From: Roseicyclus sp965662675
GTDB lineage: Bacteria; Pseudomonadota; Alphaproteobacteria; Rhodobacterales; Rhodobacteraceae
Length of the DNA: 64,000 bases
Direction of reading: 5' to 3'
Assembly: GCF_965662675.1 (NCBI RefSeq)
Contig: NZ_CBFIIK010000006.1
Span: 1-64,000, forward strand
Position 1 is the first letter of the stretch, and each line of letters opens with the position of its first letter. Both the position numbers and the translations under genes were made by a program. Below, piece after piece: positions 1 through 8,363 of this stretch. A model generated the notes under the pieces. That model had not been told where the DNA came from. It worked only from the letters and a program-made list of their open reading frames with translations, and ran no database searches.

Positions 1-542
1 TTCGGGCAAGCGTGACCGGCGAGATCGTAATGGAAAATGTCGAGGTTTCCGAGGATGCGCTGTTACCCGGCGTTCAGGGCCTTAAAGGGCCGTTTGGATG
101 TTTAAATCGGGCCCGCTATGGCATTGGCTGGGGTGTAATGGGCGCGGCGGAGGCCTGCTGGCATGCGGCGCGTCAATACGGCCTCGATCGGAAACAGTTC
201 GACCGCCCCTTGGCGCAAACGCAGCTCTTCCAGAAGAAACTGGCCGATATGCAAACCGAGATTACCCTTGGCCTGCAGGCCGTTTTGCGTGTGGGAAGGT
301 TGATGGATATGGGCCGTGCGGCGCCGGAAATGATCAGCCTGCTCAAGCGAAACAACTGTGGCAAAGCGCTCGACATCGCGCGCATGGCGCGTGACATGCA
401 TGGCGGCAACGGCATTTCCGATAGCTTCCCCGTCATGCGTCACATGGTGAACCTCGAAACTGTCAATACCTACGAGGGAACACACGATGTCCATGCGCTG
501 ATCCTTGGCCGGGCACAGACAGGGTTGCAGGCCTTTTTCTGA
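1..542 (+). CDS. Acyl-CoA dehydrogenase, glutaryl-CoA dehydrogenase type, C-terminal part
   Basis: Open at the window start; the frame runs from base 3 and ends with TGA at 540-542, giving 179 residues of the C-terminal half. It resembles glutaryl-CoA dehydrogenase, the FAD flavoenzyme that oxidises and decarboxylates glutaryl-CoA to crotonyl-CoA in lysine/tryptophan/benzoate breakdown. Visible signs are the C-terminal helical-bundle motifs RARYGIGWG, YGLDRKQFDRPLAQTQL, the HGGNGI box and the ending VNTYEGTHDVHALILGRA, all typical of this subfamily. The catalytic Glu expected in the YEGT segment is present. The N-terminal FAD/substrate half lies outside the window, so substrate is inferred. 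It is followed by a long non-coding stretch and is not obviously tied to the sugar-acid genes. Confidence 0.88.
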   Translation, partial: RASVTGEIVMENVEVSEDALLPGVQGLKGPFGCLNRARYGIGWGVMGAAEACWHAARQYGLDRKQFDRPLAQTQLFQKKLADMQTEITLGLQAVLRVGRLMDMGRAAPEMISLLKRNNCGKALDIARMARDMHGGNGISDSFPVMRHMVNLETVNTYEGTHDVHALILGRAQTGLQAFF

Positions 543-875
543 AGTATACCCTGCTCAATCGAATTCATCAGGTCAGACGAACACGTTATGCTTTGCAAAC
601 GCTACTTCGTCTGACCATAAGTAGAGCTGAACAAGATCAAAGGGAGCGCGTTCTAGGCAAATAGTTTGCTGGTCAACACCATATGCTGGTCCGACAGCAG
701 CGGTTGCGCACCCCCGCAACCAAATCCCCCATGTAATACATACGACGAGCGGGCATTGACCGGCGTCTTTTGCCTTCCTCAATCAAGATCTTGGGGCGCG
801 CGACATATGTCTCGTCACCTGCTGCATCACAGTGCAGACACCTTAATGTAGGGCGGGTTCTGGACATGGTCCATT
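543..875. other. Intergenic stretch with several inverted repeats, no gene
   Basis: No credible coding region: the open frames here are short and lack family features or ribosome sites. The stretch lies between the 3' ends of two convergent genes and holds an 11-bp inverted repeat (571-581/606-616), a 7-bp GC-rich hairpin (702-708/715-721), a perfect 10-bp palindrome GACATATGTC (802-811) and an imperfect one CTGCATCACAGTGCAG (822-837). None is followed by a T-run. Bidirectional termination is one possible role. Confidence 0.6.
571..616. repeat. 11-bp perfect inverted repeat with 24-base spacer
   Basis: GGTCAGACGAA at 571-581 is mirrored by TTCGTCTGACC at 606-616. It starts 29 bases after the stop of the acyl-CoA dehydrogenase. 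It may fold as a long stem in the 3' untranslated region and act as a terminator or RNA stabiliser, although no T-tract follows. An element end of a lost mobile element is a weaker alternative, since no transposase remnant is present. Confidence 0.5.
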
Positions 876-2081
876 TCACACATCGCTACTTACGGTGACA
901 CGGCGCGTTGTCGTGTGTGCGCGGTCCAGTTCCGGGTGCAGCTCAAGACCGAGGCCGGCGCCGGGGGGCACCGTTATTTGGCCGTTGATGACTTCGGGCA
1001 AGGCGGTGACCAGATCTCGATACCATGTGCGGTAAAAGGCGCGGACGCTTTCTTGGATCAGGGCGTTTGGTGCGTTCAGCGATAGATGGGTCGATGCGGT
1101 CAATACCACGGGGCCGGTGCAATCATGCGGCGCAACGGGCAGATGCCATGCTTCAGCCATAGAGGCGATCTTGCGTGCCTCCGACAAGCCGCCGCACCAA
1201 CTGAGGTCCAGCATGATCACGCCCGCGACGCCCGTTTCCAGCAGATCACGAAACCCCCACCGCGTGGATAATGTTTCCGAGGCGCAAATGGGCGCGACGG
1301 ATGCCTCTGCGTAACGCCGCAGGCTCGACAGACTGTCCATCCGGATGGGATCTTCGTGCCAATAGGTGTTGAAGGGTTCGAGCGCCCGCGCGATGTGCAT
1401 TGCCGGCAAAAGCTGCCATAGCGAATGAAACTCCACCATGATGTCCATGCGGTCACCGACGGCATTTCGGATTTTCTCGAATGGCCGCAGCGCGGTCTTC
1501 AGATCCTCGGATGAAATGCTGTGCCCCCGCGTTTTCTCGGCGGCAATGTCAAAGGGCCAGATCTTCATCGCGGTAATGCCATCATCCAACAAGGAGAGGG
1601 CCAATTCATCGGCGCGATGAAGAAAACCGTTGAGGTCGTCGTAGTCATGCGTTTGCGCATCGCGACCCCAGTTGCCGACCTTCTGCCCTTCGGCGGTCTT
1701 GATATAATCGAGCCCGGCGCAGGTGTTGTATGTTCGGATGGATGGTCGGGTGAAACCACCCAAAAGCTGTGCAATGGGCTGACCAGTGGCTTTACCGAAG
1801 ATATCCCAAAGCGCGATGTCGAAGGCGGAATTGCCCCGCGTTTCCGCACCGGCGGATCGTATGCCCAGATAGCCGACAAGATCAGCTGCCAATGCGTCAA
1901 TCTGTAATGGATCACGCCCGATCACGCGGGGGGCGATCCATTCGTGGATGTGCGCCTCGACGGTCATGGCCCCGAAAAAGGTCTCGCCCAGCCCCGTGAT
2001 ACCCTCATCCGTGTGAACCTGAATCCAAAGAAGATTGGGTCGTTCCGAAATGCGGATCGTTTCGATTGCGGTGATTTTCAT
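876..2081 (-). CDS. Enolase-superfamily sugar-acid dehydratase (mandelate racemase/muconate lactonizing family)
   Basis: A 401-residue Mg-dependent dehydratase candidate acting on an aldonic or aldaric acid in the cytoplasm. The capping domain is N-terminal (GLGETFFG) and the barrel carries the expected residues: metal ligands near Glu217 (MVEFHS), Glu243 (HEDP) and Glu269 (ASET), and a base dyad Asp292/His319 (LDLSWCGG, APHDCTGP). Lys173 in MKIWPFD takes the place of the usual KxK. The start at 2081 (MKITAIETIR) is chosen because the family begins there; a further 30 in-frame residues upstream look random. It is last of a three-gene operon after an FAD oxidase and a GntR regulator. The exact substrate is not readable; a galactonate- or tetronate-like acid fits the neighbourhood. 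Confidence 0.85.
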   Translation of the reverse strand: MKITAIETIRISERPNLLWIQVHTDEGITGLGETFFGAMTVEAHIHEWIAPRVIGRDPLQIDALAADLVGYLGIRSAGAETRGNSAFDIALWDIFGKATGQPIAQLLGGFTRPSIRTYNTCAGLDYIKTAEGQKVGNWGRDAQTHDYDDLNGFLHRADELALSLLDDGITAMKIWPFDIAAEKTRGHSISSEDLKTALRPFEKIRNAVGDRMDIMVEFHSLWQLLPAMHIARALEPFNTYWHEDPIRMDSLSSLRRYAEASVAPICASETLSTRWGFRDLLETGVAGVIMLDLSWCGGLSEARKIASMAEAWHLPVAPHDCTGPVVLTASTHLSLNAPNALIQESVRAFYRTWYRDLVTALPEVINGQITVPPGAGLGLELHPELDRAHTTTRRVTVSSDV

Positions 2082-2127
2082 CCTGTGCCTGCCTTTTCCC
2101 TGCTCAGACAACTGTCCCCACTGGCCT

Positions 2128-2844
2128 TTAATCCGAAGAATCCAGCCGCAAACCGACGCGCCTCGCGCCACCTACGAGATGGGCGCGCATCGCGGTGCGG
2201 GCAGCGCTGGGATCTTTCGCGGCGATAGCATCGTGGATCGCGGCATGTTCGCGGCGCGTTTGCTCATGCAGCCGATCAAGCGGAACGCCGGCACGCGCCG
2301 TCAGAATGACATGGGCGATCCGGTCGGAAATTACCGTCAAGAATTGAACGAAATAGGGGTTTTGGGTCGCCTCGGCCAAAACGCGGTGAAACTCCAGATC
2401 TGCGGTGACGGATGCGTCGGCGGTGAGATCGGATGCCTCAAACAACGCCATCGATGCCGTCAGCCGGGTCATGTCCACCGCACGGCGGTGTTGCGCAGCC
2501 AAACCGGCGGCTTCGATCTCGAGTGGTGCGCGCAGCTGGTAGAGATGCGCGAAGGCATGCCTATCCATATCTTGCGCCTTATCCAGTCGAATGGGTCGCG
2601 CTGACGGGTCGGCCACGAAGGCACCCGCGCCCTGCCGGGTATGCACCAGCCCTTCGTTGCGCAGCTGCGCAATCGCCTCGCGGATGACCGTACGACTGAC
2701 ACCGAAATCGCGCGACAGCTGTGCCTCGGTCGGCAAACGTGATCCAGCAACGAGCCCATCGGCCTCGATCTGTGCCAGAAGATGCGCCGCAATCCGCGTC
2801 GAAAGCTGCGTGTTGCGGTCGAATGCGGGGGGCGGGCCGCTCAT
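2128..2844 (-). CDS. GntR-family transcriptional regulator (FCD/FadR type)
   Basis: A 238-residue regulator with an N-terminal winged helix (LPTEAQLSRDFGVSRTVIREAIAQL, recognition helix in its second half) and a C-terminal FCD helical domain with the metal/effector motif DLEFH and later histidines. Such proteins usually repress sugar-acid operons and release DNA on binding the acid. The start at 2844 overlaps the stop of the FAD-oxidase gene by four bases (ATGA), so 99 extra in-frame residues upstream are rejected. It probably controls its own operon and the divergent denD-like operon; a candidate site overlaps the denD promoter near 4342-4355. Confidence 0.88.
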   Translation of the reverse strand: MSGPPPAFDRNTQLSTRIAAHLLAQIEADGLVAGSRLPTEAQLSRDFGVSRTVIREAIAQLRNEGLVHTRQGAGAFVADPSARPIRLDKAQDMDRHAFAHLYQLRAPLEIEAAGLAAQHRRAVDMTRLTASMALFEASDLTADASVTADLEFHRVLAEATQNPYFVQFLTVISDRIAHVILTARAGVPLDRLHEQTRREHAAIHDAIAAKDPSAARTAMRAHLVGGARRVGLRLDSSD

Positions 2845-4295
2845 GAAGCGGGCTGATCGGTGAAGGAGATCTGGCAATTCGGGTTCATCACAAGGCCCGG
2901 GTCGATCGCGCGCTTGATATTCTCCAAGATGGCCCGTTTCGGTTGCGAAAGCTCTTTCTCGAAATCCTCCCGCTTGAGCCGCCCGATCCCATGTTCCGCG
3001 CTGATCGAACCTCCAAACCGATATAACACATCGTGGATGACCTTTTTGGCCTGTCCAATCTGTTCTTCGGCGTCGCGCCCGACGGCGGGAAGGACGTTCA
3101 GATGGACGTTGCCATCGCCCACATGCCCGTATGACACGCAAACCGCACCGGGCAGGGCAGCAGTCACCGCGGCTTCGGCCTCAGCGACGAAATCGGCCAT
3201 CGCCGACAAGGGCACCGACAGATCAGTGCGCAGATGCCGCCCGCGCTTGGCTTGGCCGTCATTCATGCCTTCGCGCACGCTCCACAAGGTCTTGGCCTGT
3301 GCTTGCGACTGGGCGACGACACCATCGCGCACCAAGCCCTCGACAAAGGCCAATTCGATAAACCGCTCCATCAATGTGGCCACATCCACCAAACCCGAGC
3401 CGGACAATTCCATCAGCACATAGGCTGGCGCCGTTTCGTCCATCGCCGTGGCGAGATCCGGCATCGCCTCGCGTGCCAGTGTGAAGGCAAGCGGTGGCAT
3501 GAATTCGAACGCTGACAATAAATCACAGCATTGCCGGCGCGCGTGACGGAACAGTGTGATCGCGTCTTCCAAACGGTCCAGCGCCACAAGCGCCGTCACA
3601 TTCTGTTCGGGCAGCGGCGAAAGCTTGAGCGTCGCTGCCGTGATCACGCCCAATGTACCCTCGGCCCCGATAAAAAGCTGCTTTAGGTCGATGCCCCGGT
3701 TATCCTTGCGCAGGCGTGACAGCAGGTCGAGGATCTGCCCATCGGGCAAAACCACCTCTAGCCCCAGCACCAGATCCCGCGTCATGCCATAACGCAGCAC
3801 ATTCACACCGCCTGCATTGGTCGACAAATTACCACCAAGCTGGCAACTGCCCTGCGCGCCCAAGGCCAGTGGAAAGAACAAACCGGCATCTGCCAATTGA
3901 TCCTTGATGGACTGCAAAACGGCACCGGCTTCCACTTCGGCGGTGAAATCATCAGCGTCGATCCGGCGGATGCGGTTCATTCGTTCGAGGCTGAGCACAA
4001 GCTGTCTTGCGGGGGCATCAGGCACCGCGCCCAAGGCAAGGCCCGTTCGCCCGCCCTGTGGCACAACGCCCAGCCCCAAACTCGCGGCCGCGCGCAGACA
4101 TGCGGCGACCTGTTCCCTGTCGCGCGGCCGTAGCACCGCGATGGCCCCGGTTTGCACATCGCCGTGCCAATCGCGGCAATAGGCGTCGATCTCGGGGCCG
4201 GTCAGCAAAAGGTCTTGGGCCATTTCGGGGCCAAGCGCTGCGCAAAGCTCAATAAGCGTCGGATCGTGGTCCATCTTTTGGGCGCTCGTCGTCAT
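2841..4295 (-). CDS. FAD-binding oxidoreductase, GlcD/D-lactate dehydrogenase family
   Basis: A 484-residue vanillyl-alcohol-oxidase-type flavoprotein that oxidises D-2-hydroxyacids (glycolate, D-lactate, D-2-hydroxyglutarate and relatives). The FAD domain shows VVPQGGRTGLALG and GGNLSTNAGGVNVLRYG, and the C-terminal cap carries GHVGDGNVHLN and SAEHGIGRLKR with the conserved metal/substrate histidines. Length is normal. It heads the minus-strand operon; its stop overlaps the start of the GntR gene. No strong ribosome site precedes the chosen ATG; a Met eight codons in (4274) is an alternative. In this setting it could oxidise glycolate or a 2-hydroxy acid made by the neighbouring pathways, which is inference. 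Confidence 0.88.
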   Translation of the reverse strand: MTTSAQKMDHDPTLIELCAALGPEMAQDLLLTGPEIDAYCRDWHGDVQTGAIAVLRPRDREQVAACLRAAASLGLGVVPQGGRTGLALGAVPDAPARQLVLSLERMNRIRRIDADDFTAEVEAGAVLQSIKDQLADAGLFFPLALGAQGSCQLGGNLSTNAGGVNVLRYGMTRDLVLGLEVVLPDGQILDLLSRLRKDNRGIDLKQLFIGAEGTLGVITAATLKLSPLPEQNVTALVALDRLEDAITLFRHARRQCCDLLSAFEFMPPLAFTLAREAMPDLATAMDETAPAYVLMELSGSGLVDVATLMERFIELAFVEGLVRDGVVAQSQAQAKTLWSVREGMNDGQAKRGRHLRTDLSVPLSAMADFVAEAEAAVTAALPGAVCVSYGHVGDGNVHLNVLPAVGRDAEEQIGQAKKVIHDVLYRFGGSISAEHGIGRLKREDFEKELSQPKRAILENIKRAIDPGLVMNPNCQISFTDQPAS

Positions 4296-4323
4296 GCGGG
4301 CGAGATGTGCAAAATACTGTCAC

Positions 4324-4355
4324 TTGCATGTCTCATATGTCTGGTTATCATACAA
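4324..4355 (+). promoter_or_regulatory. Candidate promoter for the denD-like operon with overlapping GntR-type site
   Basis: In the 110-base divergent gap, TTGCAT (4324-4329) and TATCAT (4346-4351) are spaced by 16 bases and match a sigma-70-type promoter pointing at the gene at 4406. The -10 box lies inside TGGTTATCATACAA (4342-4355), a loose inverted repeat resembling FadR-family sites. The regulator encoded at 2128-2844 is the obvious candidate ligand. Prediction from sequence only. Confidence 0.35.
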
Positions 4356-4405
4356 ATTCTTGGCCACACAAGGGTTAAGCAAAGCGCAAACGCGGGGAGA
4401 GGGTG

Positions 4406-5389
4406 ATGCATGTTCTGATGACGGGTGCCGCCGGGATGATAGGGCGGAAATTGACAGCCAAATTGGTTGCCGAGGGTGCGGTTTCAAACAAGACTATTAC
4501 CCGCATGACACTGGCCGATGTCGTCGCACCGCCCAAGCCCAGCGGTTTCGATGGCACCGTGTCGTGCATCGTGGCCGATCTCGAAGATCCAAATACCGCG
4601 ACACAGTTGATTGCAACGCGCCCCGATGTCGTTTTTCATCTTGCTGCGATCGTCTCGGGCGAGGCCGAGCAAGATTTCGAAAAAGGCTACCGCATCAACC
4701 TTGATGCCACCCGGGCCTTGCTCGAGGCTATTCGCATCGCCCACCAGACCGAGGGGTATTTTCCGCGCGTTGTCTTTGCCTCTTCTATCGCGGTCGTGGG
4801 TGCGCCATTTCCCCATCCGATCCCGGATGATTTCCACACGACACCACTGACAAGCTACGGCACACAAAAAGCGATTTGCGAATTGCTTTTGTCCGACTAC
4901 TCGCGGCGGGGCTTTCTGGATGCAATCGGCATCCGTTTGCCGACGATCTGCATCCGCCCCGGCGCCCCGAACAAGGCGGCATCAGGCTTTTTCTCGAATA
5001 TCTTGCGGGAACCGCTTGTCGGGCAACCGGCCGTCTTGCCGGTGCCGGACACAATCCGGCATTGGCATGCATCGCCCCGGTCGGCGGTCGGGTTCATGAT
5101 GCGTGCGGCGTCAATGGATTTGTCGCCTTTGGGGGCGCGGCGCAACCTGTCGATGCCCGGGCTGAGCGCCACGGTCGCCGAACAGATCGAAGCCCTGCGC
5201 CGGGTCGCGGGAGAAAAAGCAGTGGGGCTGATCCGGCGCGAACCCAACGACATGATCACCCGCATGTGCGAAGGATGGCCGACCGGCTTCGATGCCAGCC
5301 GCGCCAGCGCCTTGGGGTTTTCAGCTGAAACTAGCTTTGACGACATCATTCGCGTCCACATCGAAGATGAATTGGCAGGGCAGGTATGA
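4406..5389 (+). CDS. denD: NAD-dependent epimerase/dehydratase-family dehydrogenase, D-erythronate dehydrogenase-like
   Basis: A 327-residue extended short-chain dehydrogenase. Known DenD oxidises D-erythronate at C2 to 2-oxo-tetronate. The Rossmann motif is TGAAGMIGRKL at residues 5-15, ADLED marks the adenine site, and the catalytic Ser and YxxxK are seen as FASSIAVVG and YGTQK. The closing part, with RRVAGEKAVGLIRREP, is typical of the DenD group. ATG at 4406 is preferred to the GTG one codon earlier because GGGGAGAGG lies just upstream. It overlaps the next gene by four bases, and an ltnD-like partner plus otnI/otnK/otnC further on make a tetronate role sensible. Substrate is by family, not proven. 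Confidence 0.75.
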   Translation: MHVLMTGAAGMIGRKLTAKLVAEGAVSNKTITRMTLADVVAPPKPSGFDGTVSCIVADLEDPNTATQLIATRPDVVFHLAAIVSGEAEQDFEKGYRINLDATRALLEAIRIAHQTEGYFPRVVFASSIAVVGAPFPHPIPDDFHTTPLTSYGTQKAICELLLSDYSRRGFLDAIGIRLPTICIRPGAPNKAASGFFSNILREPLVGQPAVLPVPDTIRHWHASPRSAVGFMMRAASMDLSPLGARRNLSMPGLSATVAEQIEALRRVAGEKAVGLIRREPNDMITRMCEGWPTGFDASRASALGFSAETSFDDIIRVHIEDELAGQV

Positions 5390-6270
5390 CAATGCAGATC
5401 GCTTTTCTCGGCACCGGCTTGATGGGCGCACCGATGGTGCGTCGCTTGCTTGGTGCCGGATTGCCCACCTGCGTTTGGAACCGCGATCTGGCCAAGGCGA
5501 AGGCGCTAGTGGTCGACGGCGCAAGCCTCGCCCATAGCCCCGCGCTGGCCGTGTCCGAGGCGCGGGTTGTCTTTACCATGTTGTCAGATGGGCCTGCCGT
5601 TTCGGATGTGCTTTTCGCGCAAGGCGTGGCAGAGGCCTTGGCCCCCGGTGCTGTGGTTGTCGATACGTCCTCGATTTCACCCGATCATGCCCGCGATCAT
5701 GCCGCGCGATTGGCTGAAAAGGGCGTAGTTTATATCGACAGCCCCGTTTCCGGCGGCGTCGCCGGTGCCCAAGCCGGGACGTTGGCCCTGATGGCGGGCG
5801 GCCCGGCCGAGATCATCGCTGATCTTGCGCCTGTTTTCGCCCCCTTGGGGCGCGTGACACATGTGGGTCCATCGGGCGCGGGACAGGTGTGCAAGCTAGC
5901 CAATCAGCAGATCGTTGCCATCACGATCGCGGCACTGGCCGAGGCCATGATCCTTGTTGATGCCGGAGGTGCTGATCGCGAGCAGTTTCGTCAGGCCATT
6001 CGCGGCGGCTTTGCCGAGAGCCGCATTCTCGATCTGCATGGTGCGCGCATGATCGCGCGCGACTTCATGCCGGGTGGCCCTTCCAGCCTGCATCTCAAGG
6101 ATCTTAATTCGGTGATTGATCTGGCCCGCACACATGGGCTGAGCTTGCCGCAGACGGAAACGGTGCATCAGGCGTTCGCCGATTTCGTGGCCAATGGAAA
6201 TGGCAACGTCGATCACAGCGGTTTGCTGTTGCATCTCGAGGACGTCAACGACCACCTGAAACGCGGCTGA
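5386..6270 (+). CDS. NAD(P)-dependent 3-hydroxyisobutyrate-dehydrogenase-family oxidoreductase (LtnD/GarR-like)
   Basis: A 294-residue beta-hydroxyacid dehydrogenase. The family oxidises or reduces short hydroxy acids such as L-threonate, tartronate semialdehyde or 3-hydroxyisobutyrate. Visible motifs are the dinucleotide site FLGTGLMGAPMVRRL (residues 6-20), the substrate loop DSPVSGGVAGAQAGTL and the catalytic Lys in GAGQVCKLANQ. It is translationally coupled to the upstream denD-like gene through ATGA. It is a paralogue of the gene at 18008-18895, so the window holds two LtnD-type enzymes, perhaps for different stereoisomers. Confidence 0.82.
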   Translation: MTMQIAFLGTGLMGAPMVRRLLGAGLPTCVWNRDLAKAKALVVDGASLAHSPALAVSEARVVFTMLSDGPAVSDVLFAQGVAEALAPGAVVVDTSSISPDHARDHAARLAEKGVVYIDSPVSGGVAGAQAGTLALMAGGPAEIIADLAPVFAPLGRVTHVGPSGAGQVCKLANQQIVAITIAALAEAMILVDAGGADREQFRQAIRGGFAESRILDLHGARMIARDFMPGGPSSLHLKDLNSVIDLARTHGLSLPQTETVHQAFADFVANGNGNVDHSGLLLHLEDVNDHLKRG

Positions 6271-6296
6271 TCCAAGACCCTTTCCCGATGCGAACT

Positions 6297-6322
6297 GTGC
6301 AGGGCGGCAACGCTCCCTGCAC
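6297..6322. terminator. Hairpin between convergent operons, possible weak terminator
   Basis: GTGCAGGG (6297-6304) pairs perfectly with CCCTGCAC (6315-6322), 27 bases after the stop of the ltnD-like gene. No T-tract follows on either strand. The rest of the 269-base gap 6271-6539 shows nothing I can assign. Confidence 0.35.
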
Positions 6323-6539
6323 GCCTGATTATGACCTCAGCCCATTCAGGAAACGACATCACCCTGACGAGCGCGCGCCCTCATCACGCGCGGTGGATCT
6401 GTCAAACAGGCGCACAAAAGGGCCGATCGCTTTCGCGGCGCTTGCCGCATGGTTCCGAAAATGAGCTATTGCCGGGACGCCAAGCGCGCCCCGGCTGCTG
6501 CCCTGACGGGCCAAGATTGCGTTGCTTGCCTATTGCGGT

Positions 6540-8321
6540 TCAGTGGTTGTCGCGCGGCAGGTCGTGGCGGATGCGCTGATAGCTGGTCGCAAGTTCGAGG
6601 CAGCCACCATCGGCCAATTGCCCGACATTGTTGCGATAAATCTCCTGCCACGGTGTCTGGTTGTGCAAGGTCGGCGGGGTCCAAGCCGCACGGCGGGCTG
6701 CCCACTCAGCGGCATCGACCAGCGCATCCATGCGACAGGCATTCAGATCCAGCCGGACGCGGTCGCCCGTCTTGAGCAGCGCAAGCCCGCCACCCACGAC
6801 GGCCTCTGGCGACGCGTTGAGAATCGAGGGGCTTTCCGACGTTCCCGATTGGCGACCATCACCGACTGTAGGCATATGGTTGACACCCGCACGGATCAGC
6901 GCGTCGGGTGGCTGCATATTCACCACCTCGGCCGAGCCCGGATACCCAACACAACCGACGTTGCGGATAAACAAGATTGTCTCGGTGTCGATCCCCAGAG
7001 TTTCGTCATTGATCCGGTCGTGATAGTCCTCCGGACCCTCAAAAACCACCGCGCGGGCCTCAAAAACGCCCTCCTGACCGGGTGTCGACAGGAATCTGGC
7101 CCGGAAATCCTGCGATATCACCGAAGTCTTCATCAAGGCGCTTTCGAAAAGATTTCCCGACAGTACCAAGAAGCCGGCCTTTTGGCGCAACGGATCGGAC
7201 ACGGGGCGGATCACATCCTTGTCGCGGCTTTCCCATCCGGCGAGGTTCTCGGCCATGCTCGCCCCGGTGGCGGTGACTACATCCTTGTGCAGCAATCCGG
7301 CCTTGAGCAACTCACCCATCACTGCAGGCACACCGCCGGCGCGAAAAAAGCTTTCGCCCAAATAGATGCCAGCAGGCTGCATGTTGACCAAGAGCGGAAT
7401 GTCAAAACCGTGCCGCTGCCAGTCAGTCACATCAAGCTCGACACCCGCATGGCGTGCGATGGCTTGCAAATGCGGTGGCGCGTTGGTTGATCCACCGATC
7501 GCGGAATTCACGATAATCGCGTTCTCAAAGGCTTGGCGCGTCAAGATATCCGAAGGCTTCAGATCCTCTTCCACCATGGCAACGATGCGACGCCCGGTTT
7601 CGTAGGCCATATTCATGCGTTCGCGGAAGGGGGCCGGAATGGCCGAACACCCGGATAGGGTCATGCCCAAGGCTTCGGCCATCGCATTCATCGTGCTGGC
7701 CGTTCCCATCGTGTTGCAATGGCCAAGGCTGGGCGCGCTGGCACAGACACGCTCCATGAATTCCTCATAGGCGATCTTGCCCTCGCTCAGCAGGCGGCGG
7801 CTTTCCCAGACGATCGTACCTGATCCGGCGCGTTTTCCCTGCCACCAGCCATCCAGCATCGGCCCACCATTCAACGCGATCGCGGGCAAATCAACAGTCG
7901 CCGCTCCCATCAACATGGCCGGGGTGGTCTTGTCACAGCCCGTCGTCAGCACAACGCCATCAATCGGATAGCCATGCAAAACCTCGACCAAGGACAGATA
8001 GGCAAGGTTTCGATCCAGCGCGGCGGTCGGCCGTTTGCCGGTTTCCTGGATCGGATGCACCGGGAATTCCATTGGGACGCCGCCCGCATCCCGGATGCCG
8101 GCCTTGATCCGGTCCATCAAGAACACGTGGATCTTGTTGCAAGGAGCCAAATCGCTGCCGGTCTGCGCGATGCCGATCACTGGCCGCTCACCTTGCAATT
8201 CACCGCGCGTGTATTCTTGGTTGAGGTAGCGCTCGATATAGAGCGCCGTCATTCCCGGATTGTTGGGATTGTCGAACCATTCCTGAGAGCGGTATTTCCG
8301 GCGTGCGCGGGTATCGGTCAT
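6540..8321 (-). CDS. IlvD/Edd-family sugar-acid dehydratase (pentonate/hexonate dehydratase type)
   Basis: A 593-residue Fe-S dehydratase. Relatives dehydrate L-arabonate, D-xylonate, D-galactonate or D-fuconate to 2-keto-3-deoxy acids. The three cluster cysteines are visible: Cys61 (APCNKIH), Cys129 (TTGCDKTTPA, followed by the Lys that is carbamylated in structures) and Cys202 (GHCNTMGTAST). The C-terminal half has VGDGRQSGTSESPSILNASPEAV. Length fits the sugar-acid branch rather than IlvD itself. It is transcribed after the LacI regulator and faces away from TRAP system 1. Its product type matches the dgoK/dgoA pair at 13574-15087, so a galactonate-like substrate is likely but not certain. 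Confidence 0.9.
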   Translation of the reverse strand: MTDTRARRKYRSQEWFDNPNNPGMTALYIERYLNQEYTRGELQGERPVIGIAQTGSDLAPCNKIHVFLMDRIKAGIRDAGGVPMEFPVHPIQETGKRPTAALDRNLAYLSLVEVLHGYPIDGVVLTTGCDKTTPAMLMGAATVDLPAIALNGGPMLDGWWQGKRAGSGTIVWESRRLLSEGKIAYEEFMERVCASAPSLGHCNTMGTASTMNAMAEALGMTLSGCSAIPAPFRERMNMAYETGRRIVAMVEEDLKPSDILTRQAFENAIIVNSAIGGSTNAPPHLQAIARHAGVELDVTDWQRHGFDIPLLVNMQPAGIYLGESFFRAGGVPAVMGELLKAGLLHKDVVTATGASMAENLAGWESRDKDVIRPVSDPLRQKAGFLVLSGNLFESALMKTSVISQDFRARFLSTPGQEGVFEARAVVFEGPEDYHDRINDETLGIDTETILFIRNVGCVGYPGSAEVVNMQPPDALIRAGVNHMPTVGDGRQSGTSESPSILNASPEAVVGGGLALLKTGDRVRLDLNACRMDALVDAAEWAARRAAWTPPTLHNQTPWQEIYRNNVGQLADGGCLELATSYQRIRHDLPRDNH

Positions 8322-8363
8322 GGCTGTCCTATTGGGCTAGCGTTGCGAATATTGTCAGGGTCG

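Noticed and set aside
571..616. Inverted repeat as insertion-sequence ends
   Set aside because: The arms are 24 bases apart with no transposase remnant and no target duplication.
6522..7490. 322-residue + strand open frame
   Set aside because: It lies wholly antisense to the dehydratase at 6540-8321, has no family motif and mirrors the codon pattern of the real gene.
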